Origin: Bacillota bacterium
GTDB lineage: Bacteria > Bacillota > Clostridia > Acetivibrionales > DSM-1351
Assembly: GCA_023436515.1 (NCBI GenBank)
Contig: JAEZIV010000414.1
Coordinates: 1-7,093, forward strand
Direction: 5' to 3'
DNA length: 7,093 nucleotides
A program made the translations under genes and the position numbers. Numbering within the stretch: position 1 is the stretch's first letter; each line of letters opens with the position of its first letter. Below the pieces are notes generated by a model that saw only the letters and a program-made list of their open reading frames with translations, did no database searches and was not told where the DNA came from. Positions 1-6,443 of the stretch are shown here, piece after piece.

Positions 1-380
1 GAGGTGTAGATATATGTTTTGGGGGAATTGGTATTAATGGACATGTTGCCTTTAATGAGCCAGAAGATGTAAGTTCTGAAGAATATGCAACTCGTGGCAC
101 AAGAGTGCTTGAAATAGCTAAGGAGACAAGAACAATAAACTCAGTAGGTGACTTATGCGGAGCCATTGATGCTATGCCAAAGTATTGTGTAACGATTGGC
201 ATAAAAGAAATTTTAGCTGCTAAAAAAATCAGATTATATTGCTTCAGAGATTGGCATAGAGCTGTAGTAAGACAGGCGGCTTATGGTGAGGTATCAGCTC
301 ATTTTCCTGTTACTTTGGTTCAAAATCATCCTGATGCAAAAATAACAGTAAACTCAAACGCTGCAAAGCAGCCATTCTAA
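1..380 (+). CDS. Glucosamine-6-phosphate deaminase/isomerase family protein (NagB-like), C-terminal part
   Basis: The reading frame is open from base 3 and enters from the left edge, so only about 125 C-terminal residues are present. The family converts glucosamine-6-phosphate to fructose-6-phosphate and ammonia, or acts on related amino-sugar phosphates, in the cytosol. Seen: the signature GGIGINGHVAFNEP (bases 21-62), which matches the NagB active-site loop (GGVGNDGHIAFNEP in E. coli), and ETRTINS, matching DTRVANS with its phosphate-binding Arg. Two positions depart from E. coli NagB as I recall it: the loop Asp (D141) is Asn (bases 36-38), while the His and Glu of the loop are kept; and the phosphate-site Lys in GSQKA is Arg in DWHRA. 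This suggests a divergent subfamily, possibly with another substrate. The stop is 17 nt before the aldolase gene, so the two are probably co-transcribed. Family sure; exact reaction not. Confidence 0.85.
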   Translation, partial: GVDICFGGIGINGHVAFNEPEDVSSEEYATRGTRVLEIAKETRTINSVGDLCGAIDAMPKYCVTIGIKEILAAKKIRLYCFRDWHRAVVRQAAYGEVSAHFPVTLVQNHPDAKITVNSNAAKQPF

Positions 381-397
381 ACGTTGGAGGGTAAAAT

Positions 398-1546
398 ATG
401 CCGATTATTCCATTAAGACCACTACTTGAAACAATAGATAAATATAAATTTGCTCAAGGTGCATTTAACGTAAATGCAGTAGCTCAGGCTAAGGCAGTAA
501 TAGATATTCATAAGACATTCCGATCAGCAGCAATATTGCAGGGTGCTGATCTTGCAAACGGCTTTATGGGTGGCTGTACTGATTTTGCCAAGTCAACCCT
601 TGAGGATAAAATCAGAGGTGCAAAACGCATTGGGGATGCCGTTAAAGGCTTTGCTGCAGAGGCAGATATTCCAGTTGTTCTGCACCTCGATCACGGCAAG
701 GATTTCAATTCTGTTAAGGCTGCGATCGATAATGGCTATACATCAGTTATGATTGATGGCTCCCACCTCAAATTTGGGGATAATGTAGAGCTAACTCGAG
801 AGGTTGTTAAGTAAGCCCATGAAAGGGGCGTCTCTGTTGAGGGAGAATTGGGTGTTTTGGCTGGTGTTGAAGATGATGTATTTGCTGAAACTTCAACATA
901 TACCAACCCTATGAAGGTGGTTGAATTCTTCAGAAAAACCGGAGTGGACTGTCTTGCAATATCCTATGGAACCATGCATGGCGCTAGTAAGGGTAAAAAT
1001 GTAAAGCTTAGAAAAGAAATTGCAATAGCATGTACAGAAAATCTTAGACATGAAGGCATATTTGGGGTATTGGTGTCACATGGATCTTCCACAGTACCTC
1101 AATATATAGTAAATGAAATAAATGAACTTGGGGGTAATATTCAAAATGCACATGGAATTCCTATTAATGAATTGAAATCTGTAATACCCTGTGGAATTGG
1201 TAAAATAAATGTAGATACAGATATTCGTCTTGCTGTAACCAGAAACCTGTGGGAGCTGTTCACAAAAAATCCAGAGTTAAAGAAGAATGGCTCAATAGGT
1301 GAAATATATCAGCTTCTTTGCGAAAAGAACAATCAATTTGACCCAAGAGTATTCTTAGCTCCAATTATGGATACAGTGACCACCGGACATATTCCCGATG
1401 AATATGTTGCTAAAGTTGTTGGATGTATTGAAAATGGTGTAAAGGAGGCTGTTGGAACACTAATAGTTGACTTTGGTTCAGTGGGATACGCAAGCAAGGT
1501 TGAGTGTGTCACTCTTGAGCAAATGGCAGAACGATACAAAAAATAA
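398..1546 (+). pseudogene. fba: Class II fructose-bisphosphate aldolase, interrupted by one in-frame TAA
   Basis: Class II aldolases use a divalent metal, usually zinc, to cleave fructose-1,6-bisphosphate or a related ketose bisphosphate into two triose phosphates. The frame from ATG 398 (ribosome site GGAGGG at 386-391) spans 382 codons, on the long side for the class, but codon 139 is TAA (812-814). The same frame continues without any shift: AHERGVSVEGELG follows directly, and the family motif GVLAGVEDD comes after it. All expected active-site elements are present on the two sides: HLDHG (Asp98 catalytic, His99 metal), GTMHG (His194), VSHGS (His228) and KINVDTD (Asn271). The family usually has Tyr or a similar residue at the stop position, so one base change from TAT or TAC would explain it. 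The 138-residue first part lacks His194 and His228 and cannot be a working aldolase alone. Possible restart codons are TTG 848 or TTG 857 after AGGGAG (840-845). Either a recent nonsense mutation or a sequence error. Confidence 0.88.
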
Positions 1547-1705
1547 ACTTAGACGTTACTATCTCAAAAGTTAAAATTTAGGGGTATAGGAAGTTTGTTG
1601 TATACTCACGAACTACATTTTAAAAGATTAATAGACTAAACTCAGATCTAAAGTATGTCACTTGTTGGAGTTACGGAGCTCTGAGGAAGGGTTAGCATTA
1701 TTGTG

Positions 1706-1734
1706 TTGTAAAAAACTTCCTGTGAGAATAAAAT
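1706..1734 (+). promoter_or_regulatory. Candidate sigma-A promoter for the exported esterase
   Basis: TTGTAA (1706-1711) and TAAAAT (1729-1734) are separated by 17 nt, matching the sigma-A consensus at 4 of 6 and 5 of 6 positions. It lies 65 nt before the start codon, in a 253-nt gap after the aldolase, which fits separate transcription of the esterase. Upstream in the gap there are short competing inverted repeats (AACTC 1639-1643 with GAGTT 1668-1672; CTCAGA 1641-1646 with TCTGAG 1680-1685), but I recognise no known riboswitch or strong terminator. Confidence 0.4.
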
Positions 1735-1741
1735 AGAAATA

Positions 1742-1762
1742 ACAAAGCTATTAATACTTTGT
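1742..1762 (+). promoter_or_regulatory. Small hairpin in the esterase leader
   Basis: ACAAAG (1742-1747) and CTTTGT (1757-1762) form a perfect 6-bp stem with a 9-nt AT-rich loop. It would lie at or near the 5' end of the transcript from the candidate promoter at 1706-1734 and may stabilise the message or affect initiation. There is no following T-tract, so it is not a terminator. The function is a guess. Confidence 0.3.
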
Positions 1763-1783
1763 AGGTAACCTATTTATTCAATC

Positions 1784-1789
1784 AGGAGG
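1784..1789 (+). promoter_or_regulatory. Strong ribosome binding site of the esterase
   Basis: AGGAGG matches the anti-Shine-Dalgarno perfectly and sits 10 nt before ATG 1800. The protein from that ATG begins directly with a good signal peptide, so this fixes the start. Confidence 0.85.
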
Positions 1790-1799
1790 ATCTGAGAGT

Positions 1800-4202
1800 A
1801 TGAGAAATCTCAAGCAGCTACTTGCAATAGTCTTAGCAATATGCGTACTCACAACATTTTCGATACCTGCATTTGCTGATGCTAACGCCAAGACCGATGC
1901 ACAGTATTTGGAAAGGCTAAATTTACTTAAAGGTGATGGAAATGGTGTAAATGACCAGTACCTAGCAAAAGGAACTACAAGAATTCAAGCGGCAGAAGTC
2001 TTTCTTAGATTATGTGGATTAGAGGAGGAGGCTCTAACATTTTCATCTAAAGTGAACTTTACTGATGCTGATTTATTAGCATCGAAAGAAGAAAGAAATA
2101 TTTTAGCATATCTTAAGGCTAATCCCCAGTTGGGATGGACTGGCGTTGGCGGAGACAAATTTAACCCAAACGGTCCTGTGACCCCTCAGATGATTTACAA
2201 GGTAATGCTTGAAGCATTGGGTTACAAAACAGGAAAAGATTTTACATATGAAAACACAATAAAGTTTGCAGCAGAAAAGGGTCTTACAAAGCTCGGTGCT
2301 GTAAAAGGTAATATAAACAATGCCCATTTGGCCACTGCAATTAAGGAAGCTCTTGATAAGCCGGTTGCCGGAGGAACAATAACTCTTGCCCAGAAGCTCG
2401 GCTATGATAAGACAACTAGTGGAGACCTAGGGACTCAAAGGATTAAAGTAGATGCAAATGGTTTTGATGCCAGGGGAAGAGTTGTTGCTTACTATGGCTC
2501 ACCGGATAGTATTGACGGAAACATTGAAGCTGCTTGGAAGCTTGCCGAACCGGTAAAATTTACAAAGATAAGCTCCGACAAAACCAAAACAACAGCAACC
2601 TTGAGGGTGCTGTGGGATGATAATGCTGTGTATTTCCTGGCCGAAGTAAAGGATGCTAACCTTTCCGATGCTTCAGGTAATGTTTATGAGAAAGATAGCG
2701 TCGAATTTTTCCTGGACCAGGATAATAAGAGAGGCGGGATATATGAAGGCGATGATAGTCAGTTTAGAATTAATTTTAAGAATGAAAGATCCGCTGACCA
2801 TGGAGATTTAACAAATCTGTATTCAGCTGCAAAGACAGTAGCAGGCGGTTATATAATTGAAGGCCGTGTTGCATTATCTGAAAACCCGACTAATGGTAAG
2901 GTTATGGGTGTAGAAGGTCAGATAAATGATGCAACTGGAAGTACAAGAATAGCTACTTTGAACATATTTGATACTACGGGTACTGCTTATCAGGATACAA
3001 GTAAGCTAGGTCAAATGCTTTTAACCGGTAAAGGCCCTAATTCTGTATCAAAACCAAACTTTTATGATTTGAAATCCTTAGTCATGAGTGCAAAGGAGAT
3101 CGAGCTGAAGCGCTATTCTAACGGTAATGCGGTTGATACACTTATTAAAGATTCAGACGCTGCCATTGCTGATAAAGCTTCAACACAAGCAAAATTTGAC
3201 GACTTACTTATTAAATTGCAGGCTGCTATTGATAATTTGGTGCATAATGACCTATCCTTTGATGAAAAAGAGTGCAGAGACATACCAAAGGCATACAGGA
3301 CCTCAGATCCTGAGAGTATAAGAGGCTCTATTGTAAGAGTTGACTATAAAACAAATACATACGATCAAGAGGCAAAAGCTTTAGATAAGTATATGCTTGT
3401 ATATCTTCCTCACGGATATGATGAAAAGGATAAAACTAAAAAATATGATATATTATACCTGATTCATGGTAATTCCGAGAGCCAGCATACAGCTTTTGGC
3501 GGTGTTGATCAGAACACTGAGCTTATGAGAGTAGTTGATAATCTGATTGCTGCCGGTAAGATGAAGCCAATGATTATCGTTACTCCTACCTGGTATAATA
3601 CAGCTCCATATACAGCTGAGAGACAGATGGAAGATGGACTGTTCCGTATTAAGAATTTCCATAATGAACTAGAGAAGGATATCATACCTACTATCGAAGG
3701 AAAATATAATGTGTATGCTCAGTCAACCAGTAAAAAAGACTTGCTTGCAGCAAGAAATCACAGAGCTGTCGGTGGATTCTCCATGGGTTCCGCCTGCACC
3801 TGGTATAACTACATTTATAGCATAGATTATTTTAAATACTATGTTCCAATTAGCTTGTGGTGCTGGCAGGATGTAGACTCAATAAAGAAAGAAGGATATA
3901 GCTTCACAGGAACAGATGATGAGATCAAAGCAAAATATTTAGCTGAAATAGCTAAAAAAGCGGGGTATACAAAGGACGATATACGCATCTTCTGTGCAAC
4001 AGGTACAGCTGATTTGGCTTATGGTGGAATGAATACCCAAATCGCTGAAATGAAGAAGCTTACTGATACGTTTGTTTATTCAGCTGATCTTAGAAAGGGA
4101 AACTTCTATTACTTGACATTGGAGGGCGGAGCTCATAACTGGACTTGCGTGAATCGTTATTTATACAATATCTTACCGGATTTGTTCTTGGACAACAAAT
4201 GA
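1800..4202 (+). CDS. Exported SLH-like / CBM9 / CE1 feruloyl esterase
   Basis: An 800-residue secreted carbohydrate esterase, predicted to remove feruloyl (or acetyl) groups from xylan at the cell surface. Regions in order: signal peptide 1-26 (MRNLKQ, hydrophobic core, cleavage after AFA); S-layer-homology-like repeats about 30-205 (LLKGDGNGV, TTRIQAAEVFLRL, then FNPNGPVTPQ and a second LEALGY unit), suggesting wall anchoring; CBM9-type sugar-binding module about 213-411 (YYGSPDSIDGNIEAAW, VLWDDNAVYFLAEVKD, DSVEFFLD); a helical FIVAR-like linker about 425-482; CE1 alpha/beta-hydrolase about 485-798. The CE1 part resembles the clostridial XynY/XynZ feruloyl esterases as I remember them: nucleophile Ser661 in GGFSMGS, Asp738 in GTADLAYGGMN, His779 in GGAHNW. 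There is no dockerin, so it is cell-wall attached or free rather than cellulosomal. It has its own promoter and a strong terminator, so it is probably monocistronic. Acetyl-xylan versus feruloyl specificity cannot be settled by eye. Confidence 0.92.
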   Translation: MRNLKQLLAIVLAICVLTTFSIPAFADANAKTDAQYLERLNLLKGDGNGVNDQYLAKGTTRIQAAEVFLRLCGLEEEALTFSSKVNFTDADLLASKEERNILAYLKANPQLGWTGVGGDKFNPNGPVTPQMIYKVMLEALGYKTGKDFTYENTIKFAAEKGLTKLGAVKGNINNAHLATAIKEALDKPVAGGTITLAQKLGYDKTTSGDLGTQRIKVDANGFDARGRVVAYYGSPDSIDGNIEAAWKLAEPVKFTKISSDKTKTTATLRVLWDDNAVYFLAEVKDANLSDASGNVYEKDSVEFFLDQDNKRGGIYEGDDSQFRINFKNERSADHGDLTNLYSAAKTVAGGYIIEGRVALSENPTNGKVMGVEGQINDATGSTRIATLNIFDTTGTAYQDTSKLGQMLLTGKGPNSVSKPNFYDLKSLVMSAKEIELKRYSNGNAVDTLIKDSDAAIADKASTQAKFDDLLIKLQAAIDNLVHNDLSFDEKECRDIPKAYRTSDPESIRGSIVRVDYKTNTYDQEAKALDKYMLVYLPHGYDEKDKTKKYDILYLIHGNSESQHTAFGGVDQNTELMRVVDNLIAAGKMKPMIIVTPTWYNTAPYTAERQMEDGLFRIKNFHNELEKDIIPTIEGKYNVYAQSTSKKDLLAARNHRAVGGFSMGSACTWYNYIYSIDYFKYYVPISLWCWQDVDSIKKEGYSFTGTDDEIKAKYLAEIAKKAGYTKDDIRIFCATGTADLAYGGMNTQIAEMKKLTDTFVYSADLRKGNFYYLTLEGGAHNWTCVNRYLYNILPDLFLDNK

Positions 4203-4257
4203 TTAGGACTTAGATGAAAAGGGAAGCAGCTTCAGTAAAGTGAAATAATCTTTTAAA

Positions 4258-4300
4258 GGAACAGAAGGGGTATCATTTATATCTCTTCTGTTTCTTTTTT
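4258..4300 (+). terminator. Strong intrinsic terminator after the esterase
   Basis: A 16-bp stem (arms 4258-4273 and 4279-4294, three or so G-T pairs, loop CATTT) is followed by a run of six T (4295-4300). The preceding AAA (4255-4257) can extend the stem into the T-tract. It lies 55 nt past the esterase stop and closes that transcription unit. Confidence 0.92.
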
Positions 4301-4301
4301 G

Positions 4302-4320
4302 GTGTGCCACGCATGGGCAG
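4302..4320 (+). mobile_element. Possible 5'-end remnant of a group IIC intron
   Basis: The stretch GTGTGCCACGCATGGGCAG begins one base after the T-tract of the terminator. It closely fits the 5' end of group IIC self-splicing introns as I remember it (GTGTGCC, two variable bases, GCATGGG, as in the Oceanobacillus intron). Introns of this class are known to insert just downstream of terminator hairpins, exactly this position. No further domain I sequence, no reverse transcriptase and no domain V hairpin follow within the 120 nt before the next gene, so at most a short stub remains. The match is short and from memory, so chance or another conserved hairpin (TGCC...GGCA) is possible. Confidence 0.4.
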
Positions 4321-4353
4321 GAGGTAAGTTTACTTATTTCAATAGTACATTTC

Positions 4354-4382
4354 TTGATATAAAATAGATGCAAGGATAAACT
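4354..4382 (+). promoter_or_regulatory. Candidate promoter for the phosphodiesterase gene
   Basis: TTGATA (4354-4359) and TAAACT (4377-4382) with a 17-nt spacer match sigma-A at 5 of 6 and 4 of 6 positions. An alternative -10 is TAAAAT (4360-4365) with a poor -35, TTTCAA. A promoter is needed here because the strong terminator lies upstream. A near-palindrome TAAGTTTACTTA (4325-4336) sits about 18 nt before the -35 and could be an operator, but this is weak. Confidence 0.35.
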
Positions 4383-4439
4383 GAAAATTACATTATTTTA
4401 ATGCAATACCGAAAACTTAATATATAGAAGGGGGAGGAC

Positions 4440-5549
4440 ATGAACAAAAATATTATTTATCCGGATTATAACAACTCAATAGCCAATCTTGCAAATTCAA
4501 TCCTGAAGAAGTGGGGGCTTCCGACTAATGGCGGAACTCTTGAAATTCTCGATCGATATATTACGAAAGATTATAAAAATATATTGGTTATTCTTCTTGA
4601 TGGAATGGGTAAAAACATTATTGAGCGAAATCTTGATAAAAACGGGTTTTTCAACACTCATTTTGCTGGAGCATACAGCTCGACCTTTCCACCAACTACA
4701 GTAGCGGCGACGACATCAATTGGTAATGGCCTTACTCCCTGCGAACATGGATGGCTTGGATGGGACTGTTACTTTCCACAGATAGACAGGGATGTAACAG
4801 TATTTCTTAATACAGATACCGAGTCTAAAGAGAAGGTGGCTGAAGAGAGTGTTGCTTGGAAGTACTTAGGGTACTCAAGTGTGAATGACAGGATTAATTC
4901 AGCCGGCGGGAAAGCATATTTTGTAGCACCCTTTATCCCGCCTCATCCGGGTACATTTGAGGAAAGCTGCGAAATTATTAAAACATATTGTGAGGAGCCC
5001 GGACAAAAGTACATATACTGTTATTTCAATGAACCCGACTATACAATGCACCGAATGGGTTGCTATTGTGACGAGGCAAAACAGGTGATTTCATCACTTG
5101 AAAGAAGGATTGAAAGTCTCACGGATGAACTAAAGGACACTCTTGTGGTAGTAACTGCTGACCACGGCCATATGGACTCAAAAGGCGTATGTATTAAGAA
5201 TTATCCCAAAATTATGAATTGCCTGAAAAGAATTCCCACTATTGAGCCCAGAGCCTTGAATCTGTTTATTAAGGAAGATAAAAGAGATGAGTTTGAGAAA
5301 GAATTCACTAAAGAATTTGGTGATAAATTTCTTCTTTTACCAAAAGGAAAAGTGCTTGATATGAAATTATTCGGATGCGGAACAGAGCATAAATACTTTC
5401 GGGACATGCTGGGAGATTATCTTGCTATTGCAACAGATGACTTGGCTATCTACAACACAGAAGAAGAGGTAGAGAAGTATATTGGTGTTCATGCGGGACT
5501 TACGAAAGATGAGATGATTATTCCACTGATTATTGTGGAAAAGAAATAA
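4440..5549 (+). CDS. Alkaline phosphatase superfamily protein, nucleotide pyrophosphatase/phosphodiesterase type
   Basis: A 369-residue cytosolic hydrolase (no signal peptide, no membrane segment) of the type I phosphodiesterase/NPP family, which cleaves phosphodiester or phosphomonoester bonds with two metal ions. All expected ligands are visible in order: Asp54 in VILLDGMG, nucleophile Thr82 in STFPPTT, Asp200 and His204 in NEPDYTMH, Asp241 and His242 in TADHGH, and His351 in GVHAGL. The stretch GNGLTPCEHGWLGW resembles the family's G-L-P-HGI segment. The start ATG 4440 follows GGGGAGG (4431-4437) closely, only 2 nt from the last G, but the A/G-rich run from 4428 allows better spacing. It stands between a strong terminator upstream and a peroxiredoxin gene with its own promoter downstream, so context gives no hint of substrate. 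Family clear; true substrate (nucleotide, sugar-phosphate or lipid headgroup) unknown. Confidence 0.85.
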   Translation: MNKNIIYPDYNNSIANLANSILKKWGLPTNGGTLEILDRYITKDYKNILVILLDGMGKNIIERNLDKNGFFNTHFAGAYSSTFPPTTVAATTSIGNGLTPCEHGWLGWDCYFPQIDRDVTVFLNTDTESKEKVAEESVAWKYLGYSSVNDRINSAGGKAYFVAPFIPPHPGTFEESCEIIKTYCEEPGQKYIYCYFNEPDYTMHRMGCYCDEAKQVISSLERRIESLTDELKDTLVVVTADHGHMDSKGVCIKNYPKIMNCLKRIPTIEPRALNLFIKEDKRDEFEKEFTKEFGDKFLLLPKGKVLDMKLFGCGTEHKYFRDMLGDYLAIATDDLAIYNTEEEVEKYIGVHAGLTKDEMIIPLIIVEKK

Positions 5550-5595
5550 GGGGTCTTTGAAAATCCTTCTTCTGGGCACAATAAATAATAACTCA

Positions 5596-5623
5596 TTGAT
5601 AAGTTTTAACGGAAAACTACAAT
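5596..5623 (+). promoter_or_regulatory. Sigma-A promoter of the peroxiredoxin gene, with inverted repeat in the spacer
   Basis: TTGATA (5596-5601) and TACAAT (5618-5623) are 16 nt apart, each one base from consensus. The spacer holds AGTTTT (5602-5607) and AAAACT (5613-5618), a perfect 6-bp inverted repeat with centre AACGG whose last base is the first base of the -10. A repressor dimer bound there would block polymerase. It does not look like a PerR box. The start point would be near 5630, giving a very short leader that begins just before the ribosome site AGGGAG (5634-5639). Confidence 0.55.
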
Positions 5624-5647
5624 TGAAAAAGAAAGGGAGACTATATT

Positions 5648-6100
5648 ATGCTAGAGATAGGAACAAAAGCGCCGGCATTTTCCTTACCGGATCAGAATGG
5701 TCGGATGCATACATTAGAGGATTACAAGGGAAAGAAGGTTATTTTATATTTCTATCCAAAGGATAATACTCCGGGCTGTACCAAGCAGGCCTGCAATTTC
5801 GGGGAGCTGTATCCGCAGTTTCAGGAAAAGGGAGCTGTGGTTCTTGGGGTGAGTAAGGATAGTGTGTCATCTCATAAAAAGTTTGAAGAAAAGTATGGAC
5901 TTCCATTTACATTGCTTTCTGATACAGAGCTTGCTTGCATTAAGGCATATGATGTGTGGCAGGAGAAAAAGAATTACGGTAAGGTCAGCATGGGAGTAGT
6001 TCGAACAACATATCTGATTGATGAGGAAGGGATGATTGCAAAAGCCTTTGGTAATGTTAAGGCAGCGGAGAATCCGGCACAGATGCTGGAGGTGTTATAA
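5648..6100 (+). CDS. bcp: Thiol peroxidase Bcp/PrxQ (thioredoxin-dependent peroxiredoxin)
   Basis: A 150-residue cytosolic peroxiredoxin of the BCP/PrxQ group, which reduces hydrogen peroxide and organic hydroperoxides with electrons from thioredoxin. Seen: the thioredoxin-fold start APAFSLPDQNG, the active-site motif PKDNTPGCT with peroxidatic Cys44 and Thr41, resolving Cys49 five residues later (CTKQAC, the atypical 2-Cys PrxQ arrangement), and Arg119 in GVVRTTYLID. Length is normal for the family. The start ATG 5648 lies 8 nt after AGGGAG and gives the usual N-terminus. It has its own promoter and follows the phosphodiesterase gene by 98 nt with no terminator between, so some read-through is likely. 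In an anaerobe its role is defence against traces of oxygen. No oddities. Confidence 0.96.
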   Translation: MLEIGTKAPAFSLPDQNGRMHTLEDYKGKKVILYFYPKDNTPGCTKQACNFGELYPQFQEKGAVVLGVSKDSVSSHKKFEEKYGLPFTLLSDTELACIKAYDVWQEKKNYGKVSMGVVRTTYLIDEEGMIAKAFGNVKAAENPAQMLEVL

Positions 6101-6443
6101 GATAATTATTTTATAACCGGATGGGAAAATGAATGAGGATAAGGTTTCATGTATAGAACTGAACAGTTTCATCTTTGGAAGCCGGAAGCAGCATACCGGT
6201 TCTGGACATTTTATTAGAAACACCTCTGCTAGACCTTCTTCATCTTATCCTGTGCAATAGGAATAGAGAATAGAAGCAATTCGAGCAGTATAAAACACAT
6301 TTCGCGCCATAAACGGCTTTTCAGAGTAAAATATGATATAAATATATAGAGATAAGTGTGAAATATGGTCTTGTTTGTAAAAGTGATTGAACTAGCAGGA
6401 TTGATATTATCGCTTTCAATAAACGACTAGGAGGAATAAGATT
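6101..6443. other. 343-nt gap without a convincing gene
   Basis: No RNA gene or strong terminator is seen. A 7-bp AT-rich inverted repeat (GTTATAA 6094-6100, TTATAAC 6111-6117) overlaps the peroxiredoxin stop but lacks a T-tract. A short frame at 6129-6260 (+, 43 codons, MNEDKVSCIELNSF...) has only a weak ribosome site. On the minus strand two frames overlap the same place; one reads MCFILLELLLFSIPIAQDKMKKV then stop (roughly 6300 to 6230), the other is interrupted. These overlapping stretches could be decayed gene remains or chance. From about 6330 to 6420 the sequence is AT-rich and should contain the promoter of the next gene, but I find no pair of -35/-10 boxes with good spacing (best single box TATTAT 6405-6410). 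Confidence 0.5.

Noticed and set aside
812..814. Recoding of the aldolase stop as selenocysteine or pyrrolysine
   Set aside because: The codon is TAA, which neither system uses, and the position is not a catalytic residue.
1333..1539. Minus-strand frame of 68 codons inside the aldolase
   Set aside because: Antisense shadow of a well-conserved gene, with no start signals.
1592..1620. Possible terminator after the aldolase: AGTTTGT (1592-1598) with ACGAACT (1608-1614), then ACATTTT
   Set aside because: The stem is only 7 bp with a G-T pair, a 9-nt loop and four T not directly adjacent. Too weak to call.
5533..5766. 77-codon + strand frame overlapping the end of the phosphodiesterase gene and the start of bcp
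   Set aside because: It runs in another frame over two clear genes and has no family resemblance.
6094..6117. GTTATAA / TTATAAC inverted repeat over the bcp stop as a terminator
   Set aside because: The stem is entirely AT except one pair, and no T-run follows.
6235..6276. Imperfect hairpin CTTCT...TATCCT / AGGAATA...AGAAG as a small RNA or terminator
   Set aside because: Several mismatches and bulges, no T-tract, and no match to a known RNA that I recognise.
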